A program made the position numbers and the translations under genes. Positions 17,631 through 26,904 of a stretch of DNA of 64,000 bases are shown here, piece after piece (position 1 is the stretch's first letter; each line of letters begins with the position of its first letter). A model generated the notes under the pieces. The model had not been told where the DNA came from. It did not search any database and saw only the letters and a list, made by a program, of their open reading frames with translations. Location: positions 1-64,000 of the forward strand of contig JANQNB010000013.1 in NCBI GenBank assembly GCA_028279755.1, read 5' to 3'. This stretch comes from Candidatus Nanoarchaeia archaeon. Lineage in GTDB: Archaea; Nanobdellota; Nanobdellia; Woesearchaeales; UBA525.

Positions 17631-18065
17631 ATGGATCACGAGGAGTTCATGAAGGCAGCAATCGAAGAAGCAAAGATTGCCAGGAGCGAGGGCAACCGGC
17701 CATTCGGTGCTGTGCTGGTCAAGGACGACAGGATTGTCGCGAAAGGGCATAATACTGTGCTGACGTCTGGCGATCCGACTGCACATGCCGAACTTGATCT
17801 GATCAAAAGCTACTGTGCAGCACAAGGACACGACCTCGAGAACCACACAATCTACGTCACGTGCGAACCCTGTCCGATGTGTGCGTCAGCGCTGGCTTGG
17901 TCAAACATCTCCACGATCGTCTATGGTTGTGATGCCAACGAGGGGCCGAGCAACTACCCTCGACAGAACGAACTGCGCTGTGAGGACGTGATCGAACAGT
18001 CGGGGAAGAATATCGATATCGTAAAGCACATTCTCAGAGAGGAGTGTAAAGAACTCTTCCAATAG
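17631..18065 (+). CDS. Cytidine/guanine/tRNA-adenosine deaminase-family protein
   Basis: 144 residues. Zinc hydrolase of the CDA superfamily. The zinc and proton-shuttle motifs are DPTAHAE (His and Glu, about residues 49-55) and CEPCPMC (about residues 81-87). The short form with GNRPFGAVLVKDD resembles guanine deaminases and TadA-like enzymes; the substrate cannot be fixed from sequence. Its place between pyrBI and pyrE suggests base salvage (cytosine or guanine) rather than tRNA editing, but this is inference. The ATG at 17631 is preferred over the TTG at 17625 because a TATA element lies ~27 bases before it. Confidence 0.85.
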   Translation: MDHEEFMKAAIEEAKIARSEGNRPFGAVLVKDDRIVAKGHNTVLTSGDPTAHAELDLIKSYCAAQGHDLENHTIYVTCEPCPMCASALAWSNISTIVYGCDANEGPSNYPRQNELRCEDVIEQSGKNIDIVKHILREECKELFQ

Positions 18066-18100
18066 ACCCTTTTAAACCGTTCCTTGCGAGTAAAGAAATC

Positions 18101-18110
18101 CTTATATATC
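18101..18110 (+). promoter_or_regulatory. TATA box for the pyrE-pyrC-pyrD-pyrF operon
   Basis: CTTATATATC, centre about 35 bases upstream of the pyrE ATG. It predicts a ~9-base leader that contains the AGGTGG ribosome site at 18130-18135. Confidence 0.6.
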
Positions 18111-18139
18111 ACCCCGGGCTTCACGCGCCAGGTGGGGGA

Positions 18140-18763
18140 ATGAAGGAAGAGATTGCTCGTATATTGCTCTCGACAGGAGCTGTGGTGCTCCGCCCTGACA
18201 AACCAATCACCTATGTTTCTGGCACAAAAGGGCCCATCTACTGCGATAATCGGCTCTTAATGAGCCATCCTGAAGAACGGAAGATCGTCGTACAGGCTTT
18301 TCTGGAGATTGCCAAGACCCTTGAGTTTGACATTATCGCAGGAACCGCAACAAGCGGCATCCCCTGGGCAGCCTGGATGGCGGAGGCCCTTGACAAACCA
18401 ATGATCTATGTTCGGAGCAAAACAAAAGGTCATGGTAAGCAAAACTTGATTGAAGGCAAGCTCGAGCCTGGGCAGCACGTGCTCGTGATTGAAGACATAT
18501 TCAACACAGGGGGCAGTTCTATCAAGGCTGTCGAGGGTGTCCGCGAAGCAGGCGGGGTGGTCACTGACTGCGTTGCCATCAGTACCTACAACCACCAAAA
18601 ATGCATCACAGGATTCGCAGAGATCAAATGCAATGCTCCAACCCTCACTGATTTCCAGGCACTCATCAGAGTAGCTACTAGCATGGAGAAGATATCTGAT
18701 AAAGAAAAGCAAGCACTTCTCGATTGGCACAAGGACCCCGTCGGGTGGGGGAAGGACAAATGA
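18140..18763 (+). CDS. pyrE: Orotate phosphoribosyltransferase
   Basis: 207 residues. Joins orotate to PRPP to give OMP. The PRPP loop is VLVIEDIFNTGGSS (about residues 114-127). The N-terminal ITYVSGTKGPIYCDNR and the catalytic-loop Lys/His region (RSKTKGHGKQN) are typical. First gene of an operon in which pyrE and pyrC overlap by 4 bases (ATGA). An AGGTGG ribosome site precedes the ATG. Confidence 0.95.
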   Translation: MKEEIARILLSTGAVVLRPDKPITYVSGTKGPIYCDNRLLMSHPEERKIVVQAFLEIAKTLEFDIIAGTATSGIPWAAWMAEALDKPMIYVRSKTKGHGKQNLIEGKLEPGQHVLVIEDIFNTGGSSIKAVEGVREAGGVVTDCVAISTYNHQKCITGFAEIKCNAPTLTDFQALIRVATSMEKISDKEKQALLDWHKDPVGWGKDK

Positions 18764-20040
18764 GCCTGGTCCTGAAGAACGCGAAGATTCTTCAGGACGG
18801 TAAGCTTGTTCCTTCTGACATTCTCATCGAAGACAAGAAAATCTCGAAGATCGGCACGAATTTGACTGGCGATAAGGAAGAAGACCTTAACGGGCTCGTT
18901 GTTCTTCCAGGCCTTATCGATGTGCACGTGCATTTCCGCACGCCTGGTCATCCAAACAAGGAAGATTTCACAACTGGTGGCAAGGCTGCTGCTGCTGGCG
19001 GCGTCACCACAGTGCTGGACATGCCGAACACCAATCCGCCGATCATCTCGCAACAGGACATCGACGAAAAGCGGCAGCTGATCAAGGACTGTCCAGTGAA
19101 CTACGGGATCTATGTCGGCGCCACTGCTGACAACGTCGACACGCTCAACAAGACGGATGCTGTCGCTATCAAAGTCTACATGGGTTCGAGCACCGGCTCC
19201 TTATTGCTTGACAACATCGCTGACTTCGCACGCCTGGTCGAGCAGACAAGCAAGCTCATCGTCACGCACACCGAGAACGAGGACCTGATCAAGTATTTCT
19301 CTGAACGGTACGGCCATACAAAGATGCATCACGAGATGCGCGACAATCTCGCAGCAGCGATCGCCATTGCCGATGCAGTCACGACAAGCCGGTATTATGA
19401 CAAGCGACTCCATATCGCGCACATGTCTACGAAGGAAGAAGTCGAGTTCCTTAGGAAATTCAAAACAGATAACATCACGTGCGAAGCATGCCCGCACCAC
19501 CTCTTCCTGACAAGCGCGTTCTTCAAGCAGGAAGGGAATAAGGGGAAGATGAACCCACCCTTGCGCAGCGACGCTGACCAGGAGGCCTTATGGCAAGGCA
19601 TCGCTGACGGCATCGTCGACATCATCGCGACAGACCACGCACCGCACACCAAGGAGGAGAAAGCTGTTGACTTCGACACTTGCCCATGCGGCGTCCCAGG
19701 CGTGCAGACCATGCTGCCCTTGCTCCTCGACGCTGTCAACGCCGGCAAGCTCACGCTCGCAGACCTGGTGCGCCTGTGCTGCACCAAGCCGGCGGAGATC
19801 TTCAGGATCAAAGAGCGTGGCGCATTGAAGGAAGGATACTACGCCGACCTTGCAGTCGTCGATCTCCAGCGCGAGGAGACAATCAGCGACAAGCAACAGC
19901 ATTCGAAATGCGGCTGGACACCGTTCGATGGCACCAAAGTCATCGGCTGGCCAGTCATGACGATCGTGAACGGCGCCATCGTGTACCGCGACGGCTCCTT
20001 CGAACAATCCGGGGGGATGGAAATTGAGCTTACCGACTAA
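18760..20040 (+). CDS. pyrC: Dihydroorotase
   Basis: 426 residues. Cyclises carbamoyl aspartate to dihydroorotate. Binuclear metal site: His56 and His58 in DVHVHFR, carbamylated Lys138 (AIKVYMG), His170 (VTHTE), His221 (HIAHMST) and Asp292 (DHAPHT). The ATG at 18760 overlaps the pyrE stop (ATGA) and matches the natural N-terminus MSLVLKNAKI; a more upstream start at 18724 would only read through pyrE. It ends 17 bases into pyrD. Confidence 0.96.
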   Translation: MSLVLKNAKILQDGKLVPSDILIEDKKISKIGTNLTGDKEEDLNGLVVLPGLIDVHVHFRTPGHPNKEDFTTGGKAAAAGGVTTVLDMPNTNPPIISQQDIDEKRQLIKDCPVNYGIYVGATADNVDTLNKTDAVAIKVYMGSSTGSLLLDNIADFARLVEQTSKLIVTHTENEDLIKYFSERYGHTKMHHEMRDNLAAAIAIADAVTTSRYYDKRLHIAHMSTKEEVEFLRKFKTDNITCEACPHHLFLTSAFFKQEGNKGKMNPPLRSDADQEALWQGIADGIVDIIATDHAPHTKEEKAVDFDTCPCGVPGVQTMLPLLLDAVNAGKLTLADLVRLCCTKPAEIFRIKERGALKEGYYADLAVVDLQREETISDKQQHSKCGWTPFDGTKVIGWPVMTIVNGAIVYRDGSFEQSGGMEIELTD

Positions 20041-20950
20041 GATCGCAAACGTGGATTTCGAGCATTGCATCTTCAACGCGTCAGGCCCGAGCTGCGCAAC
20101 GCTCGAGGAACTGGACATCATCGGCAAGAGCGGCGCAGCCGCGATCATGACCAAGAGCTGCACCCTCAAACCAAGAGAGGGCAATCCAGAGCCGAGATAC
20201 ACTGGCTTGCCATTAGGCTCGATCAACAGCATGGGCCTGCCAAATCTTGGCTACAAGAAGTATGTCGAGATGGTGCCCTTGCTGAAGAAACACGGCAAGC
20301 CGGTCGTGATGTCCGTCTCAGGACTCTGCCTCGCCGACAACATCGAGATGCTCCGCGCGATCAATGACACTGACGCTGACCTTGTCGAGCTCAACCTCAG
20401 TTGCCCGAACGTGGTCGGCAAGCCGCAGATCGGCTATGACTTCGAGCAGACTGACGAGGTCCTGACCAAAGTGATGAAGCTCGTGCGTAAGCCGCTCGGC
20501 GTGAAACTGCCGCCGTATTTCGACTTCGCCCACTACAAGCAGATTGCGGAGCTGCTGAACAAGCATAAGGTGAAATTCGTCACGTGCATCAACAGCATCG
20601 GGAATGCCTTGTACATCGATCCTGACAAGGAAGCGCCGGTCATCAAGCCGAAAGGCGGATTCGGCGGCCTTGGCGGCAAGTATGTCAAGCCGACAGCGCT
20701 CGCGAACGTGCATAAGTTCGCTGAACTGCTCGATCCAAGCATCGACATCATCGGCGTCGGCGGCATCAATAATGGCACTGACGTGTTCGAGTTCATCCTC
20801 GCCGGCGCGAAGGCTGTCCAGCTGGGCACCGTCTTCCAGGAGGAAGGCCCGGAAACGTTCGCGCGCATCGAGAAGGAGTTCAACGAGCTCATGAAGAAGA
20901 AAGGCTATGCATCGATCGAAGAGATTCGGGGGAAGCTGAAGGCACTATGA
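20024..20950 (+). CDS. pyrD: Dihydroorotate dehydrogenase, class 1A (fumarate-linked type)
   Basis: 308 residues. Oxidises dihydroorotate to orotate using FMN. The sequence closely follows the Lactococcus PyrDA type: NASGPSCATLEEL, TKSCTLKPREGNPEPRY, LGSINSMGLPN, catalytic Cys in ELNLSCPNVVGKPQ, GVKLPPYFD, and the FMN phosphate site GVGGINNGTDVFE. Class 1A enzymes are single-subunit and pass electrons to fumarate; the iron-sulfur partner PyrK is not seen here. The start is TTG at 20024, supported by a GGGGGGATGG ribosome site and homology. It overlaps pyrC by 17 bases and pyrF by 4. Confidence 0.94.
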   Translation: MSLPTKIANVDFEHCIFNASGPSCATLEELDIIGKSGAAAIMTKSCTLKPREGNPEPRYTGLPLGSINSMGLPNLGYKKYVEMVPLLKKHGKPVVMSVSGLCLADNIEMLRAINDTDADLVELNLSCPNVVGKPQIGYDFEQTDEVLTKVMKLVRKPLGVKLPPYFDFAHYKQIAELLNKHKVKFVTCINSIGNALYIDPDKEAPVIKPKGGFGGLGGKYVKPTALANVHKFAELLDPSIDIIGVGGINNGTDVFEFILAGAKAVQLGTVFQEEGPETFARIEKEFNELMKKKGYASIEEIRGKLKAL

Positions 20951-21789
20951 ACTACGCAGAACGCTTGAAGGAGGTCGCTGAGCGCAACCAGAGCATCGTC
21001 TGCGTCGGCATGGACCCTGACATCGACAAGATTCCGATCACAGGCGACCCGGAAACAGTCATCGCAAAGTTCTACGCTGACATGCTTGACGCCTTCGAAG
21101 GCGAGGACTGCCTGCCAGGCGCGGTCAAGCCGAACAGCGCGTTCTACGAGCAATACGGCATGCCAGGCTTGCGCGCGATGAAGAAGGTCATCGAGGCTGC
21201 GAAAGCGAAGAAACTGCCGGTTATTTCCGATTGCAAGCGGGCTGACATCGGGAACACGAGCAAGGCCTATGCGAACGCGTTCTACAAGTACTGGGGCTTT
21301 GACGCGATCACAGTCGCACCCTACATGGGCTCAGATTCTGTCAAGCCGTTTCTTGAATTCAGCTCTGCTGGCAAGGGCGCGTACATCCTCTGCCGGACGA
21401 GCAATAAGGGCGCTGTCGATCTCCAGGATCTGAAAGTCGAGGGAAAGCCGGTGTTCATGCAGACCGCGACAAAGATCCTCGAGTGGCACCAGCCAGGCAC
21501 TGGCGCTGTCGTGGGCGCGACCTATCCGGAGGAGCTCTGGGAGCTCGCTGCCTTTTTCCAGCAAAGCGGCAAGGACGTGCCCTTGCTGATTCCTGGCGTG
21601 GGTGCGCAGGGCGGTTCGATGCAGCAGACGATCGAGATGCTGAAGAAAGCCGGCTACGACGTGAAGCTAGCACGAATCAACAGTTCTCGCGGCGTGAACT
21701 ACGCATACCAGAAGCAAGAAACTGACGACTATGCCGGCGCTGCTGCGAAGGAAGTCAAGAAGCTGCATACGGAACAGGGCAGGCTGTAA
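20947..21789 (+). CDS. pyrF: Orotidine 5'-phosphate decarboxylase
   Basis: 280 residues. Last step to UMP. The catalytic DxKxxD motif is SDCKRADIGNTS (about residues 97-108). The longer form with VCVGMDPDIDKIP and the C-terminal LLIPGVGAQGG and NSSRGVNYAY is the type-2 PyrF found in mycobacteria, myxobacteria and others. It overlaps pyrD by 4 bases (ATGA). Confidence 0.95.
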   Translation: MNYAERLKEVAERNQSIVCVGMDPDIDKIPITGDPETVIAKFYADMLDAFEGEDCLPGAVKPNSAFYEQYGMPGLRAMKKVIEAAKAKKLPVISDCKRADIGNTSKAYANAFYKYWGFDAITVAPYMGSDSVKPFLEFSSAGKGAYILCRTSNKGAVDLQDLKVEGKPVFMQTATKILEWHQPGTGAVVGATYPEELWELAAFFQQSGKDVPLLIPGVGAQGGSMQQTIEMLKKAGYDVKLARINSSRGVNYAYQKQETDDYAGAAAKEVKKLHTEQGRL

Positions 21790-21792
21790 CCC

Positions 21793-22554
21793 ATGGAAGT
21801 TCTCATCCCTCTCGTCTTGCTGATCGGGGGTGCAGTGACTGGCTTGTATGCATCTACTGTCGGCGGTGGCGGCCTTGTGACTTTGCCTTTACTCATCTTT
21901 TCTGGCTTACCGATCCATATGGCGATAGGCACAAACCGCTTCGCCATCGTTCTCTTGGAATTGTCAAGCAGCCTGAAGTTCTTGAAAGAGAAGAAGCTGG
22001 ATCTGAAGCTCGGAGTCATCATGGGACTGGCTGCGGCAGGAGGCGCTGTCATTGGATCAAGCATCGTTTTGCGGATTCCTGAAAACGTCTTGAGTTTGGT
22101 CGTGGCGATATTGTTGCTTGCAGTGTTTGTTATCGTGTACAACAAAGACAAGTTGGGCATCACAGAGAAGCAAGTCAACAAGAAGAACCTCTGGCTGATG
22201 GCAGTTTTCAGCTTCTTCTTGGGAATTTACGGCGGATTCCTCGGTCCTGGATTCGGCACCTTTATCATGTTCCTCTTCCTGCTCGGCGGTCTCTCCTTCA
22301 TCAAGAGCGCAGCTGTGAGCCGTGCTGTGGGCGTTTTCATGTCAGTGGCGGCGATGATCGTCTTCGCATATCATGGCATGATTAATTACACCTATGCTGT
22401 CAGCCTTGGCATCGGCTTGGCACTCGGTGGTTGGATTGGCGCAGGATTCGCGGTAAAGAAGGGCGACCAGTATGTCAAGGCGCTTTTCATCGTCATCATC
22501 ATTCTGACAGCGGTGAAACTGCTCCTTGAGTTCCTGGGCATCAGCCTGATATAA
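21793..22554 (+). CDS. TauE/SafE family membrane permease
   Basis: 253 residues with about eight hydrophobic segments. The N-terminal VGGGGLVTLPLLIFSGLPIH and the internal GIYGGFLGPGFGTFIMFLFL are the duplicated signature of the TauE/SafE (sulfite/organic anion exporter) family. It follows pyrF by 3 bases and is the last gene of the pyr operon, so it might move a pyrimidine precursor or organic anion; the substrate is unknown. Its end abuts the end of carB with no gap. Confidence 0.88.
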   Translation: MEVLIPLVLLIGGAVTGLYASTVGGGGLVTLPLLIFSGLPIHMAIGTNRFAIVLLELSSSLKFLKEKKLDLKLGVIMGLAAAGGAVIGSSIVLRIPENVLSLVVAILLLAVFVIVYNKDKLGITEKQVNKKNLWLMAVFSFFLGIYGGFLGPGFGTFIMFLFLLGGLSFIKSAAVSRAVGVFMSVAAMIVFAYHGMINYTYAVSLGIGLALGGWIGAGFAVKKGDQYVKALFIVIIILTAVKLLLEFLGISLI

Positions 22555-25500
22555 TCAATACTCCTGCCAGCTCTTGATCTCGAGGCCGTTCTTGCGGTAG
22601 TAGTCCAGGGCTTCGACAGTCTGCAAGGCTATCTTGGGATCAGTGATGAGCGAGATGTCGTGGTCCACAGCGGTGCGCCGGATGAGGTAGTCGTTCTCCA
22701 GTTCGCGAGCCTCGTTGTTCTTCGGGATGTTGATCACCAGGTCGATCATGCCCTGCTGCAGGAAGGTGAGGATGTTCGGCTCTTTCTTGTCCAAGGGCCA
22801 GTGGAGCTCGTAGATGTTCACATCGTGGCGTCGCAGGAATTCAGCAGTGCCGCTGCTGGCAAAGAGCGTATATCCCATGTCACGCAGTTGTTTCACGCTG
22901 TCGAGCAAGAGGGCTTTGTGCTCGATCGGCCCGGTCGACAGGAGCACGTTCTTCTGCGGGATCTTGAAGCCCACACTCAGGAGCGCCTTGAGGAAGGCGT
23001 CGTTGATCTCAGGGCCGATACAGGCTACTTCGCCGGTGGACGCCATCTCCACGCCGAGCAGGGGATCCACGCCTTTCAGTCGGGAAAAGCTGAACTGCGC
23101 TGCCTTCACGCCGACATGGTCGAGGTCCAGGGTTGACTTGTCGACTGCCTGGACTGGTTCGCCGAGGATCGCGCGTGTCGCGATCTCGATGAAGTTGTGC
23201 TTGAACACCTTGCTGCTGAACGGGAAGCTGCGGCTTGCGCGCAAGTTGCACTCGATGACCCGTATTCTGTTCTGGTACGCGAGGAATTGTATGTTGAACG
23301 GGCCTGTTATCTTCAGCTCTTTCGCGATGGCGCGCACGACGCGCTTGACCTGGCGTATCGTCTCGATGTACAAGCGTTGCGCTGGGAGCATCATCGTCGC
23401 GTCGCCTGAATGCACGCCCGCATTCTCGATATGCTCGCTGATCGCGTAGATCAGCACCTCGCCGTTCTTCGCGACTGCATCGATCTCTATCTCCTTGCTG
23501 TTGGTGATGAACTTGGTGATCACCACTGGATGCTCAGGGTTCACCTCGCTTGCCTCGCCGAGAAAGCGGATCAAGCTGGCGTCGTCCCACACGACGTTCA
23601 TGGCAGCTCCGCTGAGCACATAGCTTGGCCTGATCAGCACCGGGTAGCCGATCATGTTGGCAAAGCTCTTCGCTGCTTCAAGGCTGGTGAGTTCTTTCCA
23701 TGGCGGCTGGTCGATGTCGAGCTTGTCGAGGAGTGCGCTGAAGACGTGCCGGTTCTCTGCTCGGTCGATGTCTTCTGGCGAGGTTCCCAGGATGTTGGCT
23801 CCTGCGTTGTGTAGCTTGATCGCGAGATTGTTCGGGATCTGCCCGCCCATCGAGACTATGACGCCTTCCGGATCCTCGAATTCGTAGATGTCCAGCACGC
23901 GCTCCAGGCTGAGTTCGTCGAAGTAGAGCTTGTCGCATTCGTCGTAGTCAGTGCTCACGGTTTCTGGATTGTAGTTGATCACGATCGTGGTTTTCTTGAG
24001 CTCTTTCGCTGTCTTGATCGCGTTGACGCAGCACCAGTCGAACTCCACGGACGAGCCGATGCAGTAGGCGCCACTTCCTAAGACTATGACTGGCTTGTCA
24101 GAGGGCGTGACATCATGTTCTTGGCCGTGGTACGTGAGATAGAGATAATTGGTCTCTGCAGGGTATTCAGCGCCAAGCGTGTCGATCTGCTTGATGAAGG
24201 GCAGGATGTGTGCGCTGCGCCGCTCCTCGCGAATCTCGAGCTCGTCCTTGTCCAGGATCGTCGCGATCTCCTTGTCGCTGAAGCCGAGCTGTTTCGCTTT
24301 CCGCAGCAAAGGCTTGCTCAATCCTTTTTCCAATGCTTGTTTGCACTCGACGATGTTCTGGAGCTTGTACAGGAACCATTTATCGATTTTCGTGATGTCG
24401 TAGAGTTTCTCGACGCTCCACCCGGCTTTGAGCACGTCGCCGATGCAGAACACGCGCTTGTCAGTCGGGTACTGCAGTTCTTCCTCTGGATTTGGGAAAT
24501 TGAGCGTGTGCATGGTGAGCCCTTGCACGCCGAGCCCGATCATGCGCAGGCTTTTCTGCAATGCTTCCTCGAATGTCCGTCCAATGCTCATGACTTCGCC
24601 AACGCTCTTCATCTCGCTGCCGATGCGCTGGTCGACTTCCTTGAATTTCTTCAGGTCCCAGCGCGGCATCTTCACCACGACATAGTCGAGGGCTGGTTCG
24701 AAACAGGCTTTGGTCTTCTTTGTCACCTTGTTCTCGATCTCGACAAGGCTCTGCCCAAGGGCGAGCTTTGCTGCGATGAACGCGAGGGGGTAGCCTGTCG
24801 CTTTGCTTGCGAGTGCGCTGCTGCGCGATAATCGTGCGTTGACTTCGATGATGCGATAGTCTTCGCTTTCCGGGTCGAGGGCGTATTGGATGTTGCATTC
24901 GCCGATGATGCCGAGATGACGGATCACGCGCGTGGCGATCTCGCGCAGCTTGTGGTACTCGCTGTTCGTCAGTGTCTGACTTGGAGCCACGACGATGCTT
25001 TCGCCGGTGTGGATACCGAGGGGATCGAAGTTCTCCATGTTGCAGACAGTGATGCAGTTGTCGAAGCTGTCCCGCACGACTTCGTACTCGACTTCTTTCC
25101 AGCCGCCGAGCCATTCCTCGACCAGGACTTGGGGTGCGTTGGCAAAGGCTTTGGTGCATCGCTCTCGTAATTGTTCCTCGTCTTCGCAAAGGCCAGAGCC
25201 CAGGCCGCCGAGAGCATACGCGACGCGGACCATGACTGGGTAGCCGATCTTCTTTGCTGCGGCAAGCGCTCCTTTGAGGTCATTGCTCGCGATGCTTTTC
25301 GGCGTCTTCGCGTCGATCTGGTCGAGCCGTTTCACGAAGAGGTCGCGGTCTTCTGTGTCCTTGATGCTCGCGATCGGCGTTCCTAATACTTTGACATTGT
25401 GTTTCTTGAGCACCCCGCTCTCTTCCAATGCCACGCCGCAGTTGAGCGCGCTCTGGCCGCCAAAGCTGAGAAGCAGGCCGTCTGGTTTCTCTTTCTCGAT

Positions 25501-25713
25501 CACTTGCTCGACGAATTCCGGCGTGATCGGGAGGAAGTAGATCTGGTCTGCCATGCCGTCGCTGGTTTGCACGGTCGCGATGTTCGGATTGATCAGCACG
25601 GTGGTGATGCCTTCTTCCTTCAATGCCTTGATTGCCTGGCTCCCAGAGTAGTCGAACTCCCCTGCCTGCCCGATGCGGAGGCCGCCGCTGCCGATGATGA
25701 GCACTTTTTTCAT
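22555..25713 (-). CDS. carB: Carbamoyl-phosphate synthase large subunit
   Basis: 1052 residues, full length. Makes carbamoyl phosphate from bicarbonate, ATP and ammonia supplied by CarA. It has two homologous ATP-grasp halves: the first starts [20 protein letters not shown] with [16 protein letters not shown], the second [20 protein letters not shown] with [18 protein letters not shown]-terminal MGS-like allosteric domain (from about residue 930) is where UMP-type effectors bind in the family. It overlaps carA by 4 bases. Confidence 0.97.
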   Translation of the reverse strand: MKKVLIIGSGGLRIGQAGEFDYSGSQAIKALKEEGITTVLINPNIATVQTSDGMADQIYFLPITPEFVEQVIEKEKPDGLLLSFGGQSALNCGVALEESGVLKKHNVKVLGTPIASIKDTEDRDLFVKRLDQIDAKTPKSIASNDLKGALAAAKKIGYPVMVRVAYALGGLGSGLCEDEEQLRERCTKAFANAPQVLVEEWLGGWKEVEYEVVRDSFDNCITVCNMENFDPLGIHTGESIVVAPSQTLTNSEYHKLREIATRVIRHLGIIGECNIQYALDPESEDYRIIEVNARLSRSSALASKATGYPLAFIAAKLALGQSLVEIENKVTKKTKACFEPALDYVVVKMPRWDLKKFKEVDQRIGSEMKSVGEVMSIGRTFEEALQKSLRMIGLGVQGLTMHTLNFPNPEEELQYPTDKRVFCIGDVLKAGWSVEKLYDITKIDKWFLYKLQNIVECKQALEKGLSKPLLRKAKQLGFSDKEIATILDKDELEIREERRSAHILPFIKQIDTLGAEYPAETNYLYLTYHGQEHDVTPSDKPVIVLGSGAYCIGSSVEFDWCCVNAIKTAKELKKTTIVINYNPETVSTDYDECDKLYFDELSLERVLDIYEFEDPEGVIVSMGGQIPNNLAIKLHNAGANILGTSPEDIDRAENRHVFSALLDKLDIDQPPWKELTSLEAAKSFANMIGYPVLIRPSYVLSGAAMNVVWDDASLIRFLGEASEVNPEHPVVITKFITNSKEIEIDAVAKNGEVLIYAISEHIENAGVHSGDATMMLPAQRLYIETIRQVKRVVRAIAKELKITGPFNIQFLAYQNRIRVIECNLRASRSFPFSSKVFKHNFIEIATRAILGEPVQAVDKSTLDLDHVGVKAAQFSFSRLKGVDPLLGVEMASTGEVACIGPEINDAFLKALLSVGFKIPQKNVLLSTGPIEHKALLLDSVKQLRDMGYTLFASSGTAEFLRRHDVNIYELHWPLDKKEPNILTFLQQGMIDLVINIPKNNEARELENDYLIRRTAVDHDISLITDPKIALQTVEALDYYRKNGLEIKSWQEY

Positions 25714-26771
25714 AGGAGATCAACAAACATGTCGAAAAGGTGGTTGGTGTCGACCGGTCCGGGGGTCGCTTCTGGGTGGAACTGCACGCTGAAGAAGGGC
25801 TTGCTCGTGTGCCTGATCCCTTCGTTCGTGTCGTCGTTCGCGTTCTGGAACCAGGGCTGCCACTCCTTGGGCAGGCTTTTCTCGTCGACTGCATAGCCAT
25901 GGTTCTGGCTCGTGATCGAGCATCGCTTTGTTCCTTGCTCCACGCATGGCTGGTTCTGGCTGCGATGCCCGTATTTGAGCTTGTACGTGTCTGCGCCTGC
26001 TGCGAGCGCCAAGAGCTGGTTGCCAAGGCAGATGCCGAAGATCGGCTTGTCGCCTTTCAAGGCCTTCTTGAGGTTTGCGATGGTCGTCTCGCATTGTTTC
26101 GGGTCGCCTGGGCCGTTGCTGATGAACAGGCCGTCATAGTCTTCGTTGGAGAAGTCGTAGTCCCAGGGCACTCTGATGACAGTGATGTCGCGATCCAGGA
26201 AGGCGCGGATGATGTTGTGCTTCACGCCGCAGTCCACGAGCAGGACTTTCTTCGGGCCTCGCTTGTAGACGTGCTTCTCTTTTGTGCTCACTTCTGCGAC
26301 GAGATTGCGCGTGTTCGGATCGTCGATAGCTGTCTTGCCCAGGGTGCCGAGCATGACGCCTTGCTCGCGCAATTTCTTGGTCACAGCCCTGGTGTCGACG
26401 CCGTAGATCGCTGGGATGTCGTGCTCGACCAGCCAGTCGTGCAGGCTCTTGACGCTGTTCCAGTGGTTGTGGCTATGGCTGTAGTCTGCGATGACAAGGG
26501 CTGTGACTTGGATCGTGCTGCTTTCGAAGTGCCGGAGCAGCTCGTCTGTGATGCTGTCGTCCGGAATCCCGTAATTGCCCACGAGCGGGTACGTCAGGAC
26601 GAGGATCTGGCCGCGGTAGCTCGGGTCGGTCAAGGTCTCCGGGTAGCCGACCATGCCGGTGTTGAAGACTACTTCGCCTGCGGCTGCTTTGTCAGCGCCG
26701 AAGCTATGGCCGTGAAATTCGGACCCGTCCTCGAGAAATAGGCTTGTCTTCCCCCCTGGCACAGCACCCAT
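25710..26771 (-). CDS. carA: Carbamoyl-phosphate synthase small subunit (glutaminase)
   Basis: 353 residues. Hydrolyses glutamine and channels ammonia to CarB. The N-terminal CPSase domain shows [23 protein letters not shown]; the class I amidotransferase domain has the nucleophile Cys in [10 protein letters not shown] and the His-Glu pair in [10 protein letters not shown]. It starts the carAB transcript from a TATA element about 37 bases upstream. With pyrBI and pyrE-C-D-F the UMP pathway is complete within 11 kb. Confidence 0.97.
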   Translation of the reverse strand: MGAVPGGKTSLFLEDGSEFHGHSFGADKAAAGEVVFNTGMVGYPETLTDPSYRGQILVLTYPLVGNYGIPDDSITDELLRHFESSTIQVTALVIADYSHSHNHWNSVKSLHDWLVEHDIPAIYGVDTRAVTKKLREQGVMLGTLGKTAIDDPNTRNLVAEVSTKEKHVYKRGPKKVLLVDCGVKHNIIRAFLDRDITVIRVPWDYDFSNEDYDGLFISNGPGDPKQCETTIANLKKALKGDKPIFGICLGNQLLALAAGADTYKLKYGHRSQNQPCVEQGTKRCSITSQNHGYAVDEKSLPKEWQPWFQNANDDTNEGIRHTSKPFFSVQFHPEATPGPVDTNHLFDMFVDLL

Positions 26772-26802
26772 ATGTCTTCGAGAATGGTATAGAAGCGCTG
26801 CT

Positions 26803-26813
26803 GTTTATATGAA
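26803..26813 (-). promoter_or_regulatory. TATA box for carAB
   Basis: Sense TTCATATAAAC, centre 37 bases upstream of the carA ATG, giving a ~11-base leader. Confidence 0.55.
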
Positions 26814-26837
26814 TTACCATTTGGGAGTGGATTAAAT

Positions 26838-26873
26838 GCCCTCCTCCCTAATAGGATTCTCTGGGAGGAGGGC
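26838..26873 (-). terminator. GC-rich hairpin between hydrogenase and carA
   Basis: GCCCTCCTCCC (26838-26848) and GGGAGGAGGGC (26863-26873) form a perfect 11-bp stem with a 14-base loop. It lies downstream of the hydrogenase operon and upstream of the carA TATA box; a weak T-rich stretch follows in sense. A termination or mRNA-end role is likely; an attenuator role for carA is ruled out if the TATA call is right. Confidence 0.6.
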
Positions 26874-26876
26874 GCC

Positions 26877-26900
26877 CAGAAACGCATTGTGGCGTTTCTG
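26877..26900 (-). terminator. Second hairpin directly after hydA
   Basis: CAGAAACGC (26877-26885) and GCGTTTCTG (26892-26900) form a perfect 9-bp stem with a 6-base loop, starting 4 bases after the hydA stop codon and 3 bases from the next hairpin. The tandem pair looks like a 3'-end processing or termination signal. Confidence 0.6.
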
Positions 26901-26904
26901 AGGA

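Noticed and set aside
25740-26741. 333-residue plus-strand ORF opposite carA
   Set aside because: carA is unmistakable; the antisense frame is long only because of codon bias.
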